Source: Falsiroseomonas sp050563535 (lineage in GTDB: Bacteria; Pseudomonadota; Alphaproteobacteria; Acetobacterales; Acetobacteraceae). From it: DNA of 64,000 bases. A program made the translations under genes and the position numbers. Of this stretch, positions 58,182 to 64,000 are shown in pieces. A model generated the notes under the pieces. That model searched no databases, was not told where the DNA came from, and saw nothing but the letters and a program-made list of their open reading frames with translations. The stretch lies in the NCBI RefSeq assembly GCF_050563535.1, contig NZ_JBNXUO010000022.1, forward strand, positions 1 to 64,000, in the 5' to 3' direction. Numbering within the stretch: position 1 is the first letter of the stretch; the number at the start of each line of letters is the position of its first letter.

Positions 58182-59213
58182 CTAGCCGAAGATGTCGGCC
58201 GGGGCGTCGCCGCGCAGGCTCTCGCCCAGTTCGCGCCCGATGCGCGCCGCATCGGCGGCGGCGCCCGTGACATGGCGCTTCAGCAGGAAGCTGCCATCCG
58301 CCCGCGCCACCAGCCCCGTCAACCGCATCAGCCCGTCGCCGAGCAGCCGCGCATGTCCACCGATCGGCGTGCGGCAGGACCCGTCCAGCTCCGACAGCAG
58401 GGCGCGTTCGGCGGCGCTGGCCGCGGCCGACTCGCGGTCCTCGATGATCGACAGCATCTCGCGCAGCTCGACATCGTCCGCGCGCACGGTCACGCCGATG
58501 ACGCCCTGGCACGCGGCGGGCACCATCACCTCGGCATCCAGCGCCACCGCCGCCTCGTGCTCCATCTCCAGCCGGCGGAGGCCCGCGAGCGCGAGGAGGG
58601 ACGCCTCCGGCCCGCCCTCGGCCCGCACCTTCCGCAGCCGCGCGCCGACATTGCCGCGGATGATCTCCACCCGCAGGTCGGGCCGCGCATGCAGCAGCTG
58701 CGACTGCCGCCGGACGGAGGCGGTGCCGACCAGCGCGCCGCGCGGCAGGCAGGCATAGGGGTCGTCCGGCGCGGCGCCGCCGCAGGTCGGCCCGGTGACC
58801 AGCGCGTCGCGCGGATCCTCGCGCCGCAGCGTGCAGGCCAGCACGATGCCGGGCGGCAGTTCGGTCTCGAGGTCCTTCAGGCTGTGGACGGCGAAGTCCA
58901 CGCGGCCGTCGGACAGGGCCTCGTGGATTTCCTTCGCGAACAGCCCCTTGCCGCCGATGTCGGCCAGCGGCCTGTCCTGCACCCGGTCGCCGGAGGTGGC
59001 GATCACATGCTCCTCGAAGGCCTCCACCTCCCGCAGCAGCGGGCAGACGCGGGTGATGAGGTCGAGGAAGTGGCGCGTCTGCCAGAGCGCGAGCGGCGAG
59101 CCGCGGGTGCCGACCTTCAGGGGCAGCGTGCGGGTCGAGCCCCCGCGCTGCCGGTGGGCGCCACCCTGGGGGCGCAGCCTCTGCTGCGTCTGGTCGAGCG
59201 AGGACAGTTTCAT
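58182..59213 (-). CDS. hemC: Hydroxymethylbilane synthase
   Basis: Joins four porphobilinogen units to hydroxymethylbilane for heme and bacteriochlorophyll. Dipyrromethane cofactor Cys in DGSCRTPIGGHARL; LKVGTRGSPLALWQT, IGGKGLFAKEIHEALSDG and DFAVHSLKDLETELPPG are family motifs. 343 aa from ATG 59213, about 30 longer than usual because of an N-terminal leader (MKLSSLDQTQQRLRPQGG) that may not be conserved; no closer ATG exists. 34 bp after bchP, so probably co-transcribed with bacteriochlorophyll genes. Confidence 0.94.
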   Translation of the reverse strand: MKLSSLDQTQQRLRPQGGAHRQRGGSTRTLPLKVGTRGSPLALWQTRHFLDLITRVCPLLREVEAFEEHVIATSGDRVQDRPLADIGGKGLFAKEIHEALSDGRVDFAVHSLKDLETELPPGIVLACTLRREDPRDALVTGPTCGGAAPDDPYACLPRGALVGTASVRRQSQLLHARPDLRVEIIRGNVGARLRKVRAEGGPEASLLALAGLRRLEMEHEAAVALDAEVMVPAACQGVIGVTVRADDVELREMLSIIEDRESAAASAAERALLSELDGSCRTPIGGHARLLGDGLMRLTGLVARADGSFLLKRHVTGAAADAARIGRELGESLRGDAPADIFG

Positions 59214-59247
59214 TCGGCGAAGGCTCCGGGGGTGGCGGCGCGCATGG

Positions 59248-60444
59248 TCAGGCCCTGGCCAGGCCGAACAGGTGCGCAAGGTCCTTGAAGAAGATCCGCA
59301 CATGCGCCATCGGGTCGCGGCGGACGAGTTCCTTGTTCATGTAGGACTGCCAGGTCAGGCGCTGGACGTCCTTGTCCTCGCAGATCTTGACGAACTTCTC
59401 GCGGCGCCTGTCCGACGAGTACCAGAAATACTGCATGATCCCGAGGATCCAGAAGACGCGCCCATGCGCCTTCATGAAGCGCTTCCGCGCGAGCCGCAGC
59501 GCGCGCGCATCGCCGGTCGTGCAGAATTCCTCGGCCGCCTCGGCGGCGAGGCGCCCGCACAGCATGGCGTAGTAGATGCCCTCCCCGCTCGCCGGCGCGA
59601 CCACGCCCGCGGCATCCCCCGCGAGCAGCACGTCCCGCCCGTTGTCCCAGCGCCGCAGCGGCTTCAGCGGGATGGGCGCGCCTTCGCGCCGGAGGGTGCG
59701 CACGCGGTCGAGCCCGGTGGCCGCGCGCAACTCCCCCACCGAACCGCGCAGCGAGAAACCCTTGCGGGCCGAGCCGGTGCCGATGCTGACCTTGTCGCCA
59801 TGCGGGAAGATCCAGGCGTAGAAGTCCGGCGACAGGCGGCCCTGGTAGTACACGTCGCAGCGGTTCGCGTCATAGGCCGGTGCCTCGCCCTGCGGGGCGG
59901 CGACGATCTCGTGATAGGCGAAGACGCACTTCACCTTCTCCGCCCCCGGCACGGCCTGCCGGCCCACGCCGCTGCGCGCGCCGTCGGCGCCGATGACGAG
60001 CCGCGCGCGGATGCGCGCGGGCGGCGCATCGTCCGGCGCGTCCTTCGGGCGGTACTCCACGACGGCGGTTCCGTCGGGGTCGCGCGACAGCGTCTCGAAG
60101 GTGCCGGTGCGGCGCAGCGCGCCGGCCTCCGCCGCCCGGGCGCGGAGGAATTCGTCGAAGGCGTCGCGGTCCACCATGCCGACATAGCCGCCGGTGTCGA
60201 TCGGCATGTCGACCGCATGATCGGATGGCGCGACCATGCGGGCGGAGGTGATGCGCGCGACGATCAGCGCCGCGGGGATGTCGAAGTCGCGGATCAGCCG
60301 CGGCGGGATGGCGCCGCCGCAGGGCTTGATGCGGCCCGCCTTGTCCAGCAGCAGGACCGAACGCCCCTGCCGCGCCAGGTCGTGCGCCGCCGTCGCGCCC
60401 GCGGGCCCGCCGCCGACCACGACCACGTCGATGCTCTCGGTCAT
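59248..60444 (-). CDS. bchP: Geranylgeranyl diphosphate/bacteriochlorophyllide reductase
   Basis: Flavin enzyme that reduces the geranylgeranyl tail to phytyl during bacteriochlorophyll a synthesis. 398 aa. FAD motif GGGPAGATAA at 11-20, GRIKPCGGAIPPR, DRDAFDEFLR, VIGADGARSGVGR and LLAGDAAGVVAPASGEGI. The C-terminal helices (RVFWILGIMQYFWYSSDRRR) are typical. Start ATG 60444 overlaps the PucC-like stop (ATGA). Confidence 0.95.
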   Translation of the reverse strand: MTESIDVVVVGGGPAGATAAHDLARQGRSVLLLDKAGRIKPCGGAIPPRLIRDFDIPAALIVARITSARMVAPSDHAVDMPIDTGGYVGMVDRDAFDEFLRARAAEAGALRRTGTFETLSRDPDGTAVVEYRPKDAPDDAPPARIRARLVIGADGARSGVGRQAVPGAEKVKCVFAYHEIVAAPQGEAPAYDANRCDVYYQGRLSPDFYAWIFPHGDKVSIGTGSARKGFSLRGSVGELRAATGLDRVRTLRREGAPIPLKPLRRWDNGRDVLLAGDAAGVVAPASGEGIYYAMLCGRLAAEAAEEFCTTGDARALRLARKRFMKAHGRVFWILGIMQYFWYSSDRRREKFVKICEDKDVQRLTWQSYMNKELVRRDPMAHVRIFFKDLAHLFGLARA

Positions 60445-61766
60445 GCCGCCGCTTCCTTCCCCGTGATCCCCGCATCGCGCCCGCGCGCGGCCTCGCCCGG
60501 CGCGCGCCCGATGCGCCGGGCCAGCAGCGCGGAGGCGAGGAACAGCGCCGCATCGGCAAGGAACACCACGACATAGCCGCCGCCCGCGCTGCCCGTGGCC
60601 AGCCGCCCGAGGTCGAGAACCACCGTGCCGGCCAGCCCGCCGAGCCCGAAGGCGATGGCCTGCGCCGCCCCGAACATCCCCATCCGCACGCCGTCCCGCC
60701 CGCCGCCCCCGCGGGAGACGAGCTGCATCATCGTGGCGATGGCGGCGGCCGCGAAGGCGCCGTTGGCGAGGCCGAGCGCGAAGAAGCTCTCCCGCAGGGG
60801 GAAGGCCGTCCCCGTGATGCCCGCCGCCGCCAGGGCCAGCAGGATCAGGCAGGCCGCGGCGCAGCCGCCGATGGTCCAGCGCCGCAGCACCTCCACCCGC
60901 CCGCCCGACAGGCTGCCGACGAGGGCGATGACGATCATCCCCGCGAGAACGCCGCCATGCTGCAGGGAGGACAGCCGCGTCGTCTCGCCCAGCGTCATGC
61001 CGAAGACGGTGCCCGCGAAGGGCTCCAGGATCAGGTCCTGCGCGCTGTAGGCGAGCATGGAGAGGAAGACGAAGACGGTGAAGTGGCGCGCCACCGGCTC
61101 GGCCCATACCTCCCTCAGGGCGGGCAGGAAGGCGGCCGGGCGCCGTGCCCCGGCCGGTGCCGCCGCCTTCCCCTCGATCCCCGCGACCGCCGCGAGGGCC
61201 AGCAGGAAGGCCAGCGCCGATACGCCGGCGGCGACCGCGACCAGCCGCCCGGGCGAATAGGGATCGAGCAGACGGCCCGCGACGGCGGTGGTCACGACGA
61301 AGCCCGCGATCATCATGATCCAGACCAGCGACGCCGCCGCCGGCTTGCGCGCCGGCGCGACGCGCGCGGCCAGCAGCACCAGCAGCGAGGTGCCGGCCGC
61401 GCCGACGCCGAGCCCGACCAGCAGGAAGGCTACCACCGCCAGCGCCACGCCCGGCAGCAGCGCCGTGCCCATCCAGGCCGTCGCCACCGCGGCCAGGACG
61501 CCGCCGAGGGCCAGCGCCGCCATGCCGCCGATGATCCAGGGCGTGCGCCGCCCGCCCTGGTCCGACCCGTGGCCGAGCCGCGGGCGCAGCATCTGCACCG
61601 CGTAGTGCAGCGCGACCAGCACCCCCGGCAGCGTCGCCGGCAAGGCGTGTTCCACCACCATCACGCGGTTCAGCGCCGCCGTGGTCAGCACGACGATGGC
61701 GCCGAGCGAGGTCTGCACGAGGCCGAGCCGGACGATGCCGAACCAGCCGAGCGGGGGCGGGTTCAT
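60441..61766 (-). CDS. PucC-family transporter (Bch2 type)
   Basis: 441 aa with about 12 membrane segments. LVALHYAVQMLRPRLGHGSD, GRRTPWIIGGMAALALGG, AGTSLLVLLAARVAP and EPFAGTVFGMTLGETTRLSS belong to the PucC/LhaA/Bch2 branch of the MFS, which helps assemble light-harvesting complexes or handle pigments. Between bchG and bchP, the place of orf428/bch2 in Rhodobacter. Overlaps both neighbours by 4 bp. Confidence 0.92.
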   Translation of the reverse strand: MNPPPLGWFGIVRLGLVQTSLGAIVVLTTAALNRVMVVEHALPATLPGVLVALHYAVQMLRPRLGHGSDQGGRRTPWIIGGMAALALGGVLAAVATAWMGTALLPGVALAVVAFLLVGLGVGAAGTSLLVLLAARVAPARKPAAASLVWIMMIAGFVVTTAVAGRLLDPYSPGRLVAVAAGVSALAFLLALAAVAGIEGKAAAPAGARRPAAFLPALREVWAEPVARHFTVFVFLSMLAYSAQDLILEPFAGTVFGMTLGETTRLSSLQHGGVLAGMIVIALVGSLSGGRVEVLRRWTIGGCAAACLILLALAAAGITGTAFPLRESFFALGLANGAFAAAAIATMMQLVSRGGGGRDGVRMGMFGAAQAIAFGLGGLAGTVVLDLGRLATGSAGGGYVVVFLADAALFLASALLARRIGRAPGEAARGRDAGITGKEAAA

Positions 61767-62680
61767 GGCGCGCCCCCCGGCGCGACGGCGAAGGCCGTCA
61801 CCATCATCCCTGCGACATAGAGCGTGACGCCGGTGCCGTTGTACCAGGGGGCCAGCCCGCGCGGGTCGCGCAGCATCCGCCGCATCGCCAGGCCCTGCGC
61901 CGCCAGCAGCGCGAGCACCGCCAGTGCGGCGAGCCCCGCCCCCCACCAGGCCAGCAGCCCGGCCACCACCGCCTGCGGCACCGCCATCGCCCAGCAGGCG
62001 AAGGCGGCCGCGCGGTCCGCCCCCAGCAGCACGGGGATGGAGTCCAGTCCGAAGCGTCGGTCGCCCTCGATCGACTTGAAGTCGTTCAGCGTCATGATGC
62101 CATGCGCGCCGAGCCCGTAGAGCAGCGCGACCGCCACCACCCGCGCATCGGGCGCGCCGCCCGACAGCACGGCCGCGGCGGTGACCCAGGGCAGCGTCTC
62201 GTAGCTGAGCCCGCAGGCGAGGTTCCCCCACCAGCCATTCGCCTTCAGCCGCAGCGGCGGCGCCGAATAGGCCCAGGCGAGCGCGACCGCCACCACCGTC
62301 GCCGCGAAGCCCCAGGGGCCGAGCAGCGCGCCGACCGCAAGCGACAGCGCGCTCCAGCCGAGCGCGACGCGCAGGCCCCACCGCCCCGGCATCCGGCCCG
62401 AGGGGATGGGGCGTCCCGGTTCGTTCACCGCATCCACATGGCGGTCGAACCAGTCGTTCACGGCCTGGCTCATGCCGCAGACCAGCGGCCCCGCCAGCAG
62501 GATGCCGACGACCGCCATCGGCCAGCCCGCGGCCAGCGACGCGCCCGAAGACGCGACGCCGCAGCCGAAGGCCCACATCGGCGGGAACCAGGTGATCGGC
62601 TTCAGCAGTTCCAGCACCACGGCGGGATGCGGGCGCCCCTGCGCCGCGCCGCCTGCCGAAAGGGGTGCCGGTGCCGCCAT
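61763..62680 (-). CDS. bchG: Bacteriochlorophyll/chlorophyll synthase
   Basis: UbiA-family prenyltransferase attaching geranylgeranyl or phytyl diphosphate to bacteriochlorophyllide. 305 aa, about 8 membrane helices. First Asp-rich motif NDWFDRHVD at 75-83 with EPGRPIPSGR, and second motif LNDFKSIEGDRRFGLDSIP. ITWFPPMWAFGCG near the N-terminus is diagnostic for BchG. 3 bp after the ppsR stop, and overlaps the PucC-like start. Confidence 0.96.
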   Translation of the reverse strand: MAAPAPLSAGGAAQGRPHPAVVLELLKPITWFPPMWAFGCGVASSGASLAAGWPMAVVGILLAGPLVCGMSQAVNDWFDRHVDAVNEPGRPIPSGRMPGRWGLRVALGWSALSLAVGALLGPWGFAATVVAVALAWAYSAPPLRLKANGWWGNLACGLSYETLPWVTAAAVLSGGAPDARVVAVALLYGLGAHGIMTLNDFKSIEGDRRFGLDSIPVLLGADRAAAFACWAMAVPQAVVAGLLAWWGAGLAALAVLALLAAQGLAMRRMLRDPRGLAPWYNGTGVTLYVAGMMVTAFAVAPGGAP

Positions 62681-62683
62681 GCC

Positions 62684-64000
62684 CTATCCTTCCGCCCCGT
62701 CGTCGCCCGCGAGGTCGCCGAGCCCGTAGCGCCGCAGCTTCACGTAGAGGCTCTGCCGGCTGAGCCCGAGCATCTCCGCCGCCGAGGCGCGGTTGTCGCC
62801 GGTGATCTGCAGCGCCGCCTCGATGCACAGCCGCTCGATCGCGTCCGTCGCCTCCCGCACCAGGTCCTTCAGGGGCACGCGGCCGATCAGCTCCGTCAGC
62901 TGCTCGACCGACCGCGTGGCGCCGTTGAGGTTGCGCGCCGGCTTCAGCCGCGCGCCGATGTCGCGGATGGAGAAGCCGAAGCAGGGCTGTCCGCCGTTCA
63001 GCACGGCGACTGCGGAGATCTCCACCTCCGTCGCGCCGCCGAGGTCGCCGCGCATGGTGGTGGCGTAGAGCCGGACCGAGCCGCGGTTGCGCAGGTTGGT
63101 CAGCAGCACGTCGAGCTCCACCCCCTGCCGGCCCAGCCAGCGGTCCAGCGGCTCGCCGCGCGCCTGGTCCTCGCTCGTCACCTGCACCATGTCGAGGAAG
63201 GCGGGGTTGGCGGTCAGGATGCGCGCCTGCGCGTCGGTGACGACGAAGGCGTCCGGCACGCCCTCCACCACCTTCAGCAGGCGCGTCTTCGCTTCCGGCA
63301 CCATGATGGCGGGGGCGCCGCGCGTCAGGCTGAGGCGCATCAGGAACAGCAGCCCGCCTTCCTGCCGGAAGGTGGACGCGCCGACCTGCACGTCCTGCCC
63401 GCCCTCGACCAGGCGCGCGCGCAGGTCCTCCGCCCGCCCCGCGCTGCGCAGCGCGGCGAGCAGGGCGGTGACCTTCTGCCGGTCTTCCGGCACGAACAGT
63501 TCCGTCAGCGTGCGGCCCGCGAAGCGCCGCCCGGCGCGGCCGAGAAGCTGCTGCGCCGCGGGGTTCACCTCCAGGATGCGCTGCGTCTCGCCATCCAGGA
63601 TCAGCACGGGGTCGACCGACATCTGGAACAGCAGGCGGTAGCGCGTCTCCGCCTGGCGCAGGCGCGAATAGTCGCGCTCCATCGACTGCTGCACCTCGAC
63701 CAGGCGCTGCTGCAGCTGCGACACCCCGCGCAGGTCGCGGCCGAGCACGATGCGCCCGCCATCCGGCCCCATCGGCGCGACGGCGCAGAGCACCGGCAGA
63801 GCGCCGCGCGGCGGCGCCATCTGGTTGACGTGCCGCCAACGCGGCCCGCCATCGCCCGGGCGCGCCTTCAGCAAGGCTTCCACCTTGCCGCGGCTGTCCG
63901 GCGCGACGGTGTCCACCCAGCGGCGGCCGCGCCACTCCTCGGCTCCGTCGAGGTCGGCGGCCAGGTCGTCGCTGCCGATCGCGACGTCGCGGATGGTGCC
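62684..64000 (-). CDS. ppsR: PpsR/CrtJ photosynthesis repressor (N-terminus beyond right edge)
   Basis: 438 residues visible; the frame is open to the edge. PAS domains (YRLLFQMSVDPVLILDGETQ; VVEGVPDAFVVTDAQ) separated by a Gln-rich coiled region (LQQRLVEVQQSMERDYSRL), and a C-terminal FIS-type HTH, AAEMLGLSRQSLYVKLRRYG. Redox-responsive repressor of bch, crt and puc genes in other purple bacteria. A Cys just before the HTH (ERLCIEAALQITG) lies where the redox Cys of CrtJ is reported; a second is in GGQPCFGFS. It heads the visible ppsR-bchG-pucC-like-bchP order. Confidence 0.95.
   Translation of the reverse strand, partial: GTIRDVAIGSDDLAADLDGAEEWRGRRWVDTVAPDSRGKVEALLKARPGDGGPRWRHVNQMAPPRGALPVLCAVAPMGPDGGRIVLGRDLRGVSQLQQRLVEVQQSMERDYSRLRQAETRYRLLFQMSVDPVLILDGETQRILEVNPAAQQLLGRAGRRFAGRTLTELFVPEDRQKVTALLAALRSAGRAEDLRARLVEGGQDVQVGASTFRQEGGLLFLMRLSLTRGAPAIMVPEAKTRLLKVVEGVPDAFVVTDAQARILTANPAFLDMVQVTSEDQARGEPLDRWLGRQGVELDVLLTNLRNRGSVRLYATTMRGDLGGATEVEISAVAVLNGGQPCFGFSIRDIGARLKPARNLNGATRSVEQLTELIGRVPLKDLVREATDAIERLCIEAALQITGDNRASAAEMLGLSRQSLYVKLRRYGLGDLAGDDGAEG

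Noticed and set aside
60441..63935. 1164-codon minus-strand frame spanning bchG and ppsR
   Set aside because: Only its last 441 codons (PucC-like) match a family; upstream it runs out of frame over bchG and ppsR.

Overview
This is a very GC-rich chromosomal window with the gene content of an alphaproteobacterium. The best fit is a photosynthetic member of the Acetobacteraceae (Roseomonas/Rubritepida-like). The evidence is the sppA-ihfB-lapA-pyrF-trpF-trpB-trpA-accD-folC gene order, a ChvI regulator divergent from pckA, five TctC-type periplasmic binding proteins, and one edge of a bacteriochlorophyll gene cluster (ppsR-bchG-pucC-like-bchP) beside hemC and tspO. The family assignment is inference; the gene content is read from the sequence. 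I saw no rRNA, tRNA, insertion sequence, prophage or CRISPR array.

Layout. 1-5.7 kb is a signalling block: a histidine kinase (cut by the left edge) with its OmpR-type regulator, a receiver-GGDEF-EAL protein, a receiver-degenerate winged-helix regulator and an XRE regulator. 5.8-13.9 kb is a minus-strand housekeeping series (protease, IHF, pyrimidine, tryptophan, fatty-acid and folate genes) ending in a good intrinsic terminator. 14.1-18.7 kb holds a Spy-like periplasmic protein divergent from a Crp/Fnr regulator, then chvI, a HugZ-like protein and pckA. 18.8-28.6 kb is mixed core: DUF2237, an MFS transporter, polA, a zinc-finger protein, an ABC ATPase with a lipoprotein hydrolase, icd, and an XRE/LytR_C-like pair. 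28.8-32.4 kb is a polyhydroxyalkanoate block: phaR, an uncharacterised coiled-coil protein overlapping a PhaC-like enzyme, and a phaA-type thiolase. 32.5-38.1 kb has an SMP-30 protein, an OpgH glucosyltransferase, a small lipoprotein, a triple-repeat RTX-like protein with a double-glycine leader, and cytidine deaminase.

38.1-56.8 kb is the accessory part, a set of catabolic operons. A LacI regulator faces an operon with a perfect 18-bp palindromic operator and a sigma70-like promoter. That operon encodes an MDR reductase, a hydroxyquinol-type intradiol dioxygenase, a YciI protein, a BKACE beta-keto acid cleavage enzyme, an SDR and a TctC protein. Next come a two-subunit fumarase/tartrate dehydratase, a D-2-hydroxyacid dehydrogenase, and a run encoding GST, a CoA-transferase, a carboxymuconolactone-decarboxylase-like protein, a LigI-like lactonase, three tandem TctC proteins and an enoyl-CoA hydratase. 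The last operon, behind its own palindrome and promoter, encodes TctC, a class II aldolase-like protein and a 4,5-dihydroxyphthalate decarboxylase-like protein. No TctA or TctB membrane subunit lies in the window. Together these suggest uptake and ring cleavage of oxygenated aromatic acids, with BKACE possibly completing the route by thiolysis of a beta-keto acid; this is a hypothesis.

56.8-64 kb is the photosynthesis border: cytochrome c divergent from tspO and a small membrane protein, then hemC, bchP, a PucC-family transporter, bchG and ppsR (cut by the right edge). The last four of these are joined by overlapping or near-contact start and stop codons.
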